From Mycobacterium lepraemurium (GTDB taxonomy: Bacteria; Actinomycetota; Actinomycetes; Mycobacteriales; Mycobacteriaceae): a stretch of 64,000 bases of DNA. The DNA lies in the NCBI GenBank assembly GCA_002291465.1, contig CP021238.1:2356001-2420000 (forward strand), written 5' to 3'. Positions 21,035 to 31,946 of the stretch are shown here, in pieces; the first letter of the stretch is position 1, and every line of letters starts with the position of its first letter. The translations under genes and the position numbers were made by a program. A model generated the notes under the pieces. It was not told the DNA's origin. It saw only the letters and a list, made by a program, of their open reading frames with translations, and searched no databases.

Positions 21035-21199
21035 GCCGCCGCGCTGGGCATGCAGCTGGCCACGCCTGTTCCTATGATGAAAATGCCCGGCTCGAAACGT
21101 GATCGAATCGCCTCCCGCGACATCACCTTTCAGTTGATTCAGTTGACCGCTGCCCAGCGCCCACGCAACCCGTTCCCACAGAAAAGGATCGCCGGCCAG

Positions 21200-21541
21200 G
21201 TGAGCAGTTCAGACCACGACCGCGATTACCGCAACCTGGCGATGAACCGGCTGCGCCCCAGCGAAATCCAATGGGCGCTCAACCACGACGCCGTGCACGG
21301 CATCGCGTATGCGTTCAAGAATCCCGTCGCCGTCGCCGAGGCCACCGAGGATCCCGGTGACGACCGCAAGACCTACCTGATCCGGGTCAAGCGCGACGAC
21401 CTGGCCAACGCGCTGGACAAGATCAACGAGTGGATTCTGGACAATCCCGGCCCGTCCGGGATGCAGGCCTACGGATTCGTGCGGGCGCTTTCCCGGGAAG
21501 GGCTCACTGACCGCGCCATCGGCGACGACAACCCGCGTTGA
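21200..21541 (+). CDS. conserved hypothetical actinobacterial protein
   Basis: 113 residues from GTG 21200 (VSSSDHDRDYRNLAMNRLRPSEIQWALNHDAVHGIAYAFKNP). The sequence starting further upstream at ATG 21050 reads like non-coding DNA and lacks a good ribosome-binding site, so the shorter start is preferred. The protein is soluble, acidic and helical with a conserved-looking KRDDLANALDKINEWILDNPGPSGMQAYGFVRAL segment. No catalytic motif, Cys pair or signal is visible and I do not recognise a function. It lies alone between the RibD-like gene and the kinase pseudogene. Confidence 0.7.
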   Translation: MSSSDHDRDYRNLAMNRLRPSEIQWALNHDAVHGIAYAFKNPVAVAEATEDPGDDRKTYLIRVKRDDLANALDKINEWILDNPGPSGMQAYGFVRALSREGLTDRAIGDDNPR

Positions 21542-21679
21542 GCGCGCCACCGAATTAGCTGGCTTTCGCTATTCGCCGTGCCCCGCGGTCGCCGAAACCT
21601 TAAGCCTTATGCCTGCACGCCACTGCCCGGGCGCCGGCAGCCGGTTTGCGGCGCACGGCTGGCGGACGAGGAGTCGCCG

Positions 21680-23507
21680 ATGGATGACACGAGCGCGGAT
21701 TCGCGGGAGGGCTCGCAATTCGGGCCGTATCGCCTGCGGCGGTTGGTCGGTCGCGGCGGCATGGGCGATGTCTACGAGGCCGAGGACACCGTCCGCGAAC
21801 GTATCGTGGCACTCAAGCTGATGTCGCCGGCCCTGTCCAACGACCCGGTCTTCCGGTCGCGGATGCAGCGTGAGGCGCGCACCGCCGGGCGGCTGCACGA
21901 ACCGCATGTGGTGCCGATCCACGACTTCGGCGAGATCGACGGTCAGCTCTACGTCGACATGCGGCTGATCGACGGCGAGGACCTGGCCGGCATGCTGAAG
22001 CGGTACGGACCGTTGGCGCCGCCGCGGGCGGTGGCGATCATCCGCCAAATCGGTTCGGCCCTCGACGCGGCGCACGAGGCCGGGATCCTGCACCGCGACG
22101 TCAAACCGGAGAACATCCTCATCAGCGCCGACGACTTCGCCTACCTGGTTGACTTCGGCATCGCCAGCGCCACGTCCGACGAGAAACTCACCCAGTTCGG
22201 CACCACCGTGGGCACCGCCAAATACATGGCGCCAGAGCGGTTCGGCGACGCCGAGGTGACGCATCGCGCCGACATCTACGCCCTGGCGTACGTGCTGTAC
22301 GAGTGCCTGACCGGCTCGCCGCCCTACACCGGCGATCAGCTCAGCGTGATGGGCACCCATGTGCACCAGCCGATCCCCCGGCCCAGCGCCGCGCGCCCGG
22401 CCATCCCGCCCGGGTTCGACGCCGTGATCGCCCGCGGCATGGCCAAGAACCCCGAGGACCGCTACCTGTCCTGTGGTGGCCTGTCGGCGGCGGCCTACGC
22501 GGCGCTGGCCGGCCCCGACCAGGACCGGGCTACCGACATTCTGGCGCGCAGCCAAATGGCAACTCCCCCAGCCGCATTCGCCGGTCAGCCGGCCGGGGGG
22601 GCTGGCGCCGGCCGCGCTGCCTCAGCCGGCCGCACCTCCGGGCACCGGCTGGCCCACACCCGCACCGCAGCCGGCCGCCTGGGGCGCCGCCCCGGTCTAC
22701 CGCGCCCCGGTCTACGGTGACCAGGCCTATGGCGACCCGGACTATGGCGATGCCGCCGGTCTGACGGCGCCGCCCTGGGCCGCACCGCCGCGCGGGCGCC
22801 GCAAGCCCTGGCTGTGGGTCGGCGTGGCCGCCGCCGCGGCGGTGATCCTGGTCGCGGTGTTCGCCGGCGTCGCGCGGCCGTGGCAGTCGGAGTCCACCTC
22901 GGCACCCCCGTCCCCTCGTCGGGCCCGTCCGACCCGGCGGGTGCCGTCAGGCTGCGCGTTCTCGACGACGGTGTCTTCGTGGGCAGTTCGGCCGCGCCAA
23001 TCACGCTCGACATCTTCAACAAACCCATCTGCCCGCCGTGCGGCAGCTCCATCCGATCCAACGCGGCCGACATCGACGCCGCGGTGAACAGCCGCCAGCT
23101 CGCGGTGCGCTACCACCTGCTCAACTTCCTCGACGACAAGTCGCGCAGCCAGAACTATTCGACGCGGGCGGTGGCGGCCACCTACTGCGTCGCCGCGCAG
23201 CGCGACGCCAATCTCTACACCGAACTTCTATTCGGGCCTGTTCGCCAGCAACTTTCAGCCCCAAGAGGACGGCGTCGAGGACCGCACCGACGGCGAACTC
23301 GCCCAACTGGCCAAGACGGTCGGCGCGGGGGCCGACGCGATCGCCTGCATCAAGTCCGGCGACGAGATCGGCACCGCCAAGACCAAAGCGGCCAACGGCT
23401 ACTCGACGCTGTCCGGGGTCAACGCCAACTCCACCCCGTTCATGTGGGACGGCACCAGGGCGGTGAACTATAAGGATCCCAGCTGGCTAACCAAGCTCAC
23501 CGGCTGA
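21680..23507 (+). pseudogene. pknE: PknE-type Ser/Thr kinase with external DsbA-like domain, three frameshifts
   Basis: ATG 21680 begins a kinase with GRGGMGDVYEAED, VALKLM, HRDVKPENIL, DFGIAS and APERF. After a Pro/Ala-rich juxtamembrane region comes one membrane helix (PWLWVGVAAAAAVILVAVFAGV) and a thioredoxin-fold domain with CPPC in FNKPICPPCGSS, the domain order of PknE (Rv1743). The frame shifts near 22600 (a run of seven G), near 22925 and near 23226, so the kinase domain is whole but separated from anchor and DsbA domain. Truncated soluble kinase could still be made in principle. In M. tuberculosis pknE lies near the Rv1747 gene, as it does here at larger distance. The stop abuts the convergent MFS gene. 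Confidence 0.85.
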
Positions 23508-24998
23508 TCAGTCGACGGGCGCCGAATCCCCTTGGGGCTCAGCGTCTTCGGCGTCGTCCACCGTCAACGGCAGGGCCAGGTCCTCCAGCGGACGTTGCTC
23601 GGCAGCGATGCCGAGCCACAGCTCGACCAGCCCGGCCGCCGCCATCACCACCGCCCCGATCAAAAACGACCACACCACGTGGTCGCGCTGGCCCGAGTCG
23701 ATCAGCTGACCGAACAGCAGCGGGCCGGTGATACCGCCGATCGCCGTGCCCATCGCGTAGAAGAACGCGATCGCCAGCGCCCGGGTCTCCATCGGGAAGA
23801 TCTCGCTGACCGTCAGATACGCCGCGCTGGCACCCGCCGACGCCAGGAAGAACGCCACGATCAGCATGCCGATGAAGGCCCACACCCCGCCAGCCTTGGT
23901 GAGGAACACCAGCGCCAACGCCACCACAACGACGGCGGAGCCGATGTAGGTCAGCGTGATCATCTGTTTGCGGCCCACCGTGTCGAACAGGTGCCCCAGC
24001 AGCAGCGGCCCGGCGAAGTTGCTCAACGCCCACAGCACGAAGAACACCGGCACCATGCCGGAGGGCACCGCGTAGAACTGGCTGAGCAGGGTGCCGAGGT
24101 TGAACGTGACGCCGTTGTAGAGGAACGCCTGCCCGATGAACAACGCCAGGCTGAGCACCGCGCGCCGCGGGTAGAGCTTGAAGGCCACCGCCGCGATCTC
24201 CCGGAACGAGATCGCGGTGCGCTGCCGGATGCGCAGCGCCTTGCCCTGCGGCTCGGGCAGGGGTCGGCCGGTCTGCTGCTGGACCGCCTCCTCGATCTCG
24301 CCGACGATGTGCTCGGCTTCCTCCTCGCGGCCGTGGATGAACAGCCAGCGCGGGCTTTCCGGGACGTTGCGCCGGACCAGCAGCACGAAGATGCCGAGGA
24401 TGGCGCCGATGCCGAAGGCCAGCCGCCAGCCGAGGTCGGCCGCGAAGTTCGAGGTGTTTAGCAGGATCAGGGCGCCGCCCGCGCCGGCCGCCGAACCCAG
24501 CCAATAGGTTCCGTTGATCACCAGGTCGACGCGGCCGCGCACCCGCGCCGGGATCAGCTCGTCGATGGCCGAGTTGATGGCGGCGTATTCACCGCCGATG
24601 CCGGCGCCGGTGAAGAACCGGGTCAGGAAGAAATACCAGGGGGCGAACGCGAACGCGGTCGCCACGGTGGCGCTCAGGTAGAGGGCCAGGGTGAGGATGA
24701 ACAGGTTCCGCCGCCCGAACCGGTCGGTCAGGTGACCGAAGAACAGCGCACCGGAACACGCTCCGGCGATGTAGATCGCCGCCGCCATGCCGATCTGCGC
24801 CGGGTTGAGCGCGATGCCGCTGCCCGGCTCCATGAGCCGCGCCGAGACGTTGCCCACCATGGTGACCTCGAGCCCGTCGAGCACCCACACCCCGCCCAGG
24901 CCGATCACGACCCGCCAGTGGAACCGCGACCACGGCAGCCGGTCTAGCCGCGCCGGCACGTGTGTGGTGATGGTGTTGGTCTGCGCGCCGGCGCTCAT
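23508..24998 (-). CDS. MFS transporter, metabolite:H+ symporter-like
   Basis: 496 residues, intact, ATG 24998. Twelve membrane segments can be drawn. Family signatures: GHLTDRFGRRNLFIL between helices 2 and 3, PESPRWLF after helix 6, and GHLFDTVGRKQMI in the second half, as in sugar and organic-acid symporters. A long cytoplasmic loop (EEEAEHIVGEIEEAVQQQTGRPLPEPQG) separates the halves. The stop codon touches the stop of the pknE pseudogene (TGATCA), so the two are strictly convergent. Start lies 3 bp from the end of ngg, so it may follow asnO-ngg in one operon and could move an osmolyte or precursor; that role is inference. Confidence 0.85.
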   Translation of the reverse strand: MSAGAQTNTITTHVPARLDRLPWSRFHWRVVIGLGGVWVLDGLEVTMVGNVSARLMEPGSGIALNPAQIGMAAAIYIAGACSGALFFGHLTDRFGRRNLFILTLALYLSATVATAFAFAPWYFFLTRFFTGAGIGGEYAAINSAIDELIPARVRGRVDLVINGTYWLGSAAGAGGALILLNTSNFAADLGWRLAFGIGAILGIFVLLVRRNVPESPRWLFIHGREEEAEHIVGEIEEAVQQQTGRPLPEPQGKALRIRQRTAISFREIAAVAFKLYPRRAVLSLALFIGQAFLYNGVTFNLGTLLSQFYAVPSGMVPVFFVLWALSNFAGPLLLGHLFDTVGRKQMITLTYIGSAVVVVALALVFLTKAGGVWAFIGMLIVAFFLASAGASAAYLTVSEIFPMETRALAIAFFYAMGTAIGGITGPLLFGQLIDSGQRDHVVWSFLIGAVVMAAAGLVELWLGIAAEQRPLEDLALPLTVDDAEDAEPQGDSAPVD

Positions 24999-25001
24999 GC
25001 G

Positions 25002-26792
25002 TCAGCCCCGGGCAAAGCGGGATTCCTCGGGAGTCCAGGCCTGCGGCTGGCCGGGGTGGCCGGGGAACAGGAAGTCGATGAAGGCCGCGGCGGTGGGCTG
25101 CGGTTCGTGGTTGGCCAGCCCGGGCCGCTCGTTGGCTTCGATGAAGGCGTAGTCGGCGCCGGTCACGTCCGGCACCAGCAGGTCGATGCCGGTCACCGGG
25201 ATCCCGATCGCCTCGGCCGCGGTCACCGCGACCCGGTACAGTTCGCTGTTGACCTGCGCGGTGACGTCGATGGTGCCGCCCTGATGCAGGTTGGCGGTGC
25301 GGCGCACCCGCAGCCGGGTGCCCTGGGGCAGCACGGCGTCGAGCTTCCAGCCGGCTTCAGCGACGGTGGCCTCGGTGAGTTCGTCGAGCGGGATGCGCGA
25401 CTCGCCGCCGGTGGCCGCCGAGCGGCGCCGGCTCTCGGCGGCGATCAGGTCCCGCACGCTGTGCTCGCCAGTGCCGATGACTTCCGGCGGCAGCCGCAGC
25501 GCGGCGGCGACGACGCGGCCGTCGATCACCACCAGCCGAAGGTCGTCGCCGGGCACCCGCTGCTCGATCAGCACGTCCGGGTATTGCGCCCGGGCCCGGG
25601 CCAGGGCGGCGTACAGGTCGTCGGGCCCGTTCTCGGCGGTGACCCCGACCGTGATGCCTTTGCCCTGCTCGCCGCGGGTGGGTTTGACGACGACCTCGCC
25701 GACCTCCTTGAGGAACGCGAAGTCGCCCTCGTCGAAGGTGGCCAGCCGGACGCGCGGCACGGTGATGTCCGCCTCGGAGACCAGGCGGCGGGTCAACCGC
25801 TTGTCGTCGCACCGGCACATGGCCACCGCCGAGGTGTACTCGGACAGCGATTCCCGGGTGATGCCGCTGCGGCCGCCGTGGGTCAGCCGCATCTCGCCGG
25901 TCTCGGCGTCGAGCACCTCGACCCAGATCCCGCGGCGCAGCGCCTCGTCGGCGATGATCCGGGCGTAGGGATTGAGGTCGTCGACCGTCTCCGGCGGCGG
26001 GCTGAACAGCGGCTCGTTGATCGCGTTCTTGCGCTTGATGGCCAGCACCGGCACGCGGCGGAAGCCCAGCTTCTCGTACAGGCTGATGGCGGCGGCATTG
26101 TCGTGCGCCACCGACAGATCCATGTAGGCGCGGCCGGCGCTGCGGAAGTGCTCTGCCAGCGCCCGGGTCAGGGCGCCGCCCACCCCGGGCAGCCCGGCGG
26201 CCGGGTCGACGGCCAGCGTCCACAGGCTCGACCCGTGCTCGGGGTCGTTGAACAGCAACTCGTGGTCGACGCCGGTGACGGTGCCGACCACGGCGCCGTC
26301 CTCGTCGCGCACCGGGAGCAGGTATTTCACCGCGGGCGCGTGCTGATGGTTCTCCCAGATCACGTCCACCCCGGCCGGGACCATGCCGCAGCGCACGTAC
26401 ACCCGGTTCATCGCGTCGGCGTCGATCGGGTCGTTGAGCGTGCGCACCGTGACGCCCAGCGGTGTGGGCGCCAGGCTCGGCTCCTTACCGGTGAACCGCA
26501 GCCGGTAGGTGTGGCTGGGGTCGATGAAGAGCTCGGTGGGCGCCTTGGCGACCACGACGTGGGATTCGTGGGCGTAGATGCAGATGTCTCGCCGGCCGGG
26601 CCCCTCCCGCCGCAGCGCCTCGACCAGCTCTTGGGAATTGGCGAAGGTTTGCCCGAAAATCAGTCGGCCCCAACCTAATTCGAGCTCGACGTCCTTGGCC
26701 ATCGCGTCCACCATCTCAGGCGGCGACGCGTCGTGCAGCCCGAGGGTGATGGCTTCGGAGGGGTGATCCCCTGCCGGATCGGTCATGGTCAT
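25002..26792 (-). CDS. ngg: N-acetylglutaminylglutamine synthetase (GNAT plus ATP-grasp)
   Basis: 596 residues. ATG 26792 overlaps the asnO stop by 4 bp (ATGA). The N-terminal half is a GNAT acetyltransferase (VYVRCGMVPAGVDVIWENHQHAPAVKYLLPV, LAVDPAAGLPGVGGALTRALAEHFRSAG, LYEKLGFRRVPV); the C-terminal half is an ATP-grasp ligase (VVKPTRGEQGKGITVGV, DVLIEQRVPGDDLRLVVIDGRVVAAALRLP, GIDLLVPDVTGADYAFIEANERPGL). This architecture is that of Ngg, which with AsnO makes the osmolyte N-acetylglutaminylglutamine amide in Sinorhizobium and Pseudomonas. The gene is intact although its partner is not. Confidence 0.9.
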   Translation of the reverse strand: MTMTDPAGDHPSEAITLGLHDASPPEMVDAMAKDVELELGWGRLIFGQTFANSQELVEALRREGPGRRDICIYAHESHVVVAKAPTELFIDPSHTYRLRFTGKEPSLAPTPLGVTVRTLNDPIDADAMNRVYVRCGMVPAGVDVIWENHQHAPAVKYLLPVRDEDGAVVGTVTGVDHELLFNDPEHGSSLWTLAVDPAAGLPGVGGALTRALAEHFRSAGRAYMDLSVAHDNAAAISLYEKLGFRRVPVLAIKRKNAINEPLFSPPPETVDDLNPYARIIADEALRRGIWVEVLDAETGEMRLTHGGRSGITRESLSEYTSAVAMCRCDDKRLTRRLVSEADITVPRVRLATFDEGDFAFLKEVGEVVVKPTRGEQGKGITVGVTAENGPDDLYAALARARAQYPDVLIEQRVPGDDLRLVVIDGRVVAAALRLPPEVIGTGEHSVRDLIAAESRRRSAATGGESRIPLDELTEATVAEAGWKLDAVLPQGTRLRVRRTANLHQGGTIDVTAQVNSELYRVAVTAAEAIGIPVTGIDLLVPDVTGADYAFIEANERPGLANHEPQPTAAAFIDFLFPGHPGQPQAWTPEESRFARG

Positions 26793-28595
26793 ACAACCGG
26801 GCCCGTCACACCGTGCCGCTGCAGCCACAGCTCGAGCAGGGCGATCTGCCACAGCTCGTTGCCGCGCAGCGGGGTCAGCTTGCCGTTGGGGTTGGCCAGC
26901 AGCGCGTCGACCGCGTCGGTGTTGAACAGACCGCGTTCCTTGGCGGTCGGCGCGTACAGCGCGTCACGGACCATGTCCAGGTAGGGGCCTTCCAGGTGGG
27001 TCAGCGCCGGGACCGGGAAGTAGCCCTTGGGCCAGCCGATCACCTCGGACGGAATGACCCGTCGCGCAGCCTGTTTGAGCACACCCTTGCCTTCGTGGGC
27101 GATCTTGTATTCCGGCGGGCAGGTGGCGGCCAGCTCGACCGGCTCGTGGTCGAGGAAGGGCACCCGGCCCTCCAGCCCCCAGGCCATCGTCATGTTGTCG
27201 ACCCGCTTCACCGGGTCGTCGATCAGCATCACCGTGGTGTCGAGCCGCAACGCGCGGTCGATGCCGGTCTCGGCGCCGGCCTGGGCGAAGTGTTCGGTGA
27301 CGAACCGCAGGCTGGGGTCGCCCGGGGCGGGGATGCCGGGTCCGACCAGCTGCGCGACGCCGGCGGTGTCCCGGTCGAAGAAGGCACGCCGGTACTGGGC
27401 GACGGCCCCGTCCAGGGTGGCGGCCGCCGGCTCGCCCATCGGCGGGTACCAGTGGTAGCCGGCGAACACCTCGTCGGCGCCCTGCCCGGATTGCACCACC
27501 TTGACGTGCCGGGCCACTTCCTGGCTGAGCAGGTAGAAGGCGACGCAGTCGTGGCTGACCATCGGTTCGCTCATCGCGCCGATGGCGCCGTCCAGCGCGG
27601 GCAGCATCCGGTCGGAATCGATGCGGATCTGGTGGTGGTTGGTCTCGAAGCGCTGGGCCACGATGTCGGAGTACTGGAACTCGTCGCCCTTCACCCCGCC
27701 CGCCGACTCGAAGCCGATGGAGAAGGTGGACAGCCCGTGCTGGCCGGCTTCGGCGAGCAGACCCACGATCAGGCTGGAGTCGACACCACCGGACAACAGG
27801 CAGCCCACCGGGACGTCGGCCACCAGCCGGCGCTTGACCGCCAGCCGCAGGGTGGACAGCAGGCGCCCTCCCAGTCGCGTTCGGACCAGTCGGCGCGGTC
27901 GGCGTGCCGGGTAAAATCGGGCGCCCAGTAAGGTGGTGACGGTGCGTTTGCCGTCGGGTTCGATGGCGACCAGCGAGGCGGGCGCCACCTTGCGGACCCC
28001 GCGCAGGATGGTGGCCGGGGCGGGCACCACCGAGTGGAAGCTCATGTAGTGGTGCAGGGCGACCGGGTCGATGCGGGTGTCCACGCCGCCGCCGGCCAGC
28101 AGCGCGGGCAGCGTCGAGGCGAACCGGACCCGGTGGCTGTCCTCGGTCAGGTAGAGGGGGTTTGATGCCCAGGCGGTCGCGGCCGAGCAGCACCCGACCG
28201 CTGTCGCGTTCGACGAGGGCGAAGGCGAACATGCCGAACAGATGGCTGACGAAGTCGTCGCCCCACCGGTGGTAGGCCTTGATCAGGACCTCGGTGTCGC
28301 TGTGCGAGAAGAACCGGTAGCCGTAGCCGGACAGCTCGCTGCGCAGTTCCTTGTAGTTGTAGATGCAGCCGTTCCAGGCGATGGACAGGCCCAGCTCCGA
28401 GTCGACCATCCGCTGGGCGCTGGCCTCGGTCAGGTCGATGATCTTGAGGCGACGATGCCCGAGCGCGACCCGGCCCTGTGACCAGGCGCCGCAGGCGTCG
28501 GGGCCGCGTGGTGTCAGCACGGCGGCCATCGCCGAGACCGCGGCTACATCGGGCGCCCGCCCGTCGAGTCGTACCTCCCCGGTGACTCCGCACAC
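26789..28595 (-). pseudogene. asnO: N-acetylglutaminylglutamine amidotransferase (AsnB-like) with three indels
   Basis: GTG 28595 gives MCGVTGE with the class II glutaminase Cys2, followed by LTPRGPDACGAW and SIAWNGCIYNYKELRSEL. After GRDRLGIKP an extra C in a CCCCC run (about 28157) shifts the frame. The synthetase domain then continues in the new frame: HHYMSFHSVVPAPATIL, PP-loop LLSGGVDSSLIVGLLAEAG, SGQGADEVFAGYHWYPP. Between about 27930 and 27863 two further one-base changes cancel each other, so some 20 codons are read out of frame where TRHADRADWSERDW is expected. The frame is otherwise intact to its stop overlapping ngg. Loss of this amidase step would block the final osmolyte. Confidence 0.85.
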
Positions 28596-28807
28596 GTCTT
28601 CGACCCTACCGTTGCCCGATTCCCAGCGCGCGTGACCTCCGCCAAAAGCGCTGCAACGGCCCAGCTACGGCCCCGATCCATGCGTGGTGATCACCGTGAT
28701 CGACGCCGGTGTGAAATGAATCGCACCGTCGCGACGAGCCGGCGAAATCGCTCATCACCGGACGGGCAGCTCGTCGTCGCCGGGGTCCGCCCCGAATCAT
28801 TCCCGAA

Positions 28808-31800
28808 TCATTGCGGCGGGGTCAGTTCCCGGCGACGTTGCGCGCCCAGCAGTTGCCCCAGGCGCTGCCCGTACGAATTCACCACATCGGCATTGAGGAT
28901 CTCGTCATGCGTGCAGTCGATCTCGTGGATGACGATGTCGCCGGCAACGTACGGACGCCAATTCTCGGCGAGGAACGCACTGCGATGCTCTTGATCACGC
29001 ACCGCGGAGAAGATGGTCACATCGCCGAGGAAAACACCGGGCTCGTGAATCTTGCTGCGCTCAATATTGTTTCGGGCATTCCCGAAAAGCATATCGGAAA
29101 GTCGTTTGTGTCGAGACATGCCTTCGGCTCCGGCTTCACGGACGAGTTGGTTGAACTGCCGATGCGCGTGCGGTTGGTCGTGGTCGGCAGCGGCCAGGTG
29201 CGACCGCAGGGCTTCTTCCATCATGTGCTGCTCGGCCAGGGCAGCGTCGGGTGCGGTGACGCTGCCGTCGAGGCCGGGTTGACGTCGAGGAGGGCAAGGC
29301 GTGCGATTGCGCACCCGCGCCGCTGTAGCTCGATCGCGAGTTCGTGGGCGACGACGCCGCCGAATGACCAACCGACGAGATGGTAGGGGCCGTCGGGCAA
29401 CACACCAGATCCCCGGTGCGATACATCCCCGCACCGGGCGCCCCGAACGGACACGCCACAAACCGCGACGCCGTCAGCCCCGACCGACCCACATACCCCG
29501 CGGCCACCCCGGCACCCGCGACGTACAACTCGCCGACCACCCCCGGCGGCACCGGCCGCAGCCACGCATCGAGCACAAACAACCCCGCACCATCGACCGA
29601 CACACCGATCGGCGGAACCCCCATACCCGGGGCCAGCGGCGCGCTGATGGCCACGCACATCGTCGTCTCGGTGGGGCCGTAGGCGTTGACCATCACCCGC
29701 CCGGGTGACCAGCGATCCACTACCTCGGCCGGGCGGGCCTCCCCCACCACCAACGACACCGACTCCAACTCCTCGGGCGAGAGCATCGCCACCGCCGACG
29801 GGGTCTGCGTCAAGACCGAGATCTGCTCATTGACCAGCTCGTCGTGCAGCTCTTCGGGCGCGCGGGTGACGTCTTCGGGCACCACCACCAGGCGCCCGCC
29901 CCGCAGCAACGCGCCGAACATCTCCCACACCGACACATCGAACGCATACGAGTGGCACTGCGACCAGACCCCCGCCGGCGGCAGGCCCGCATCCAGCGAC
30001 CCCAACAACTGCGTCACGTTGCGGTGAGTGACCGCAACACCTTTGGGCACCCCCGTCGTGCCCGAGGTGTAGATGACATAGGCGATGTCGTGGGGCGCGG
30101 GCACCGGCAACGCGGTGGCGGGCCGGTCCTGGATACGGGGATCGTTGACGTCGATCACCGTCATGCCGTGGCCCTTGAGCCGGCCGGCCAGCTCCGCGGT
30201 GCTCAGCGCCGCAACGGGTTTGGCGTCGGCGAGCATGAACCCGATCCGGGTCTCCGGCGCGGCCGGGTCGATCGCCAGATAGGCCGCGCCGGTCTTGAGC
30301 ACCGCCAGAATCGACGCAACCGCCTCGGCGGACCGCGAAAACAGCAGTGCCACAGACTGTCCCGGGCCCGCGCCCAGGCCGGCCAGCAAATGCGCCAACC
30401 TGCTCGAAGCCTCATCCAGCTGCCGGTACGTCAGCGAACGGCCTTCGCACACCAGCGCCACGTCCTGCGGCGCCCGGGCCACTTGTGTCGCGAAGAGCCC
30501 CGGCACCGACACCGCCGGGCCCGGCGTCCGGGTCAGGACCGCCTTGTTGCCGAGCGCTTCCAGCTGCGCGTGCTCGGGGTCGCGCAGCACGTCCAACGAC
30601 GACAGCAGCCGGGCCGGGTCGGCGGCCATGGCCGCCAGGATGCGTTGCAATCGCTCCGCCAGGTCCATCGCGTCGAAGTTCGCGAACGGCTGCCCGGTGC
30701 CGACCGTGGTCAGAAGTTGCTGATCACCGAATCCCAGGAAGAACAGCCCGAAGTGCCCCACCGGGCCGAAGCTGGTGTACGTCGCGGTGGCCGGCACGTC
30801 GTCCAGGCTGAGGGTGAGACGCGCCGGGACGAAGTTGACGACAACCCGATTCGGCGGCCGCCTCGGCCCGCTGAAGTCGCCTTCCCCGTCCGGCGTGCGG
30901 GTGGGAAATTGCTTATGCCGCAACGCTTCTCGCGAGCGCTGGTCGACGTGCCGGCAGAAGTCGGCGAACGTGGCGGTCGCCGGGGCGTGCAGCACCAGCG
31001 GCACCACCCCGGCCAGCATGCCGGGATGCGTCTTCGACTTGGGATCGACCCGCCGGCTGCCCGGGAAGTCGAGCACCACCTCGTCGGAGCCGTCGACGCA
31101 CCATCCGCGCACCAACAACGCGCAGGCCGAGGTGAGCACCGATGACCGACGGATGCCCAACGCCTTGGACAACTCCTTGACGCTGCCGATCACCGACTCG
31201 TCCAACTGCACCGGCGGGGAGGGCGAATACGGGTCTCGCCCGTCGTCGGCCGGCCGCGGCGGATGGCCGGCCGTGCCGTCGCCGGGACGGTGCACAAGCC
31301 AATAACCCTTGTCCTCAGGGAATTTCGCGGACGCCTCGTATTCCAGCCCACCGCCAACCAGGTCCTGCAGCGAACCGAAGAAGGCGGGCGAAATCGGTTT
31401 GCCGGACGCAAGCGCCGTGTAGACTGCCGCGATCCGCCGGCCCACCAGCGCGATGCCCATCCCGTCGATGGCGATGTGATGGCAGGTGGTGAACCAGTAG
31501 TACTCGGCGGAACCGGTTTGGGAACAAAGCGAATTCGATCATCGGACCGGTCAGCGGCATCGGGGTGCGCTGGATCGACGCCGCCATCTCGCGGACTTCC
31601 CGCTCCGGGTCGGGCGAGCCGCTCAGGTCGTAGAAGGTCAGGCCGACGTCGGAGTATTCGACCGCCTTCTGAAAGACCTGGCCGTCGGCCTCGAAGAAGC
31701 TGGCGCGCAGGCTCTCGGCCTCGCCGACCACGTGTCGCATGGCCTGGTGTAGCAGCGCGGGGTCGATGGCGCCGTCGATGCGCACCAGCACGCCCAGCTG

Positions 31801-31890
31801 CCATGCCACATCGAAGTGGCCGGTCTGCTGCGCCAGCCAGATATCCAGCTGGCCTCGCGTCACCGGATATGCCCGGTCACCGCGTCTCAC
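28808..31890 (-). pseudogene. NRPS terminal module: condensation and adenylation joined by deletion to a thioesterase
   Basis: GTG 31890 opens a condensation domain (YPVTRGQLDIWLAQQTG). An extra C at 31520-31522 shifts the frame just before the catalytic [10 protein letters not shown]. The adenylation domain follows: [59 protein letters not shown], and ends at YRTGDLVC near 29405. There it joins directly to a type I thioesterase, [21 protein letters not shown], so the end of the A domain, the carrier protein and any further modules are gone. A missing G near 29277 shifts once more before the TE tail with its catalytic His (IDCTHDEILN). The gene is downstream of an MbtH-like gene. It was probably the last module of a lipopeptide or siderophore synthetase. 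Confidence 0.85.
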
Positions 31891-31946
31891 TAATTGACCC
31901 CCAGAGCTCGACCCCGCAACCCTTCATACCGACAGCCGGCGGCGCA

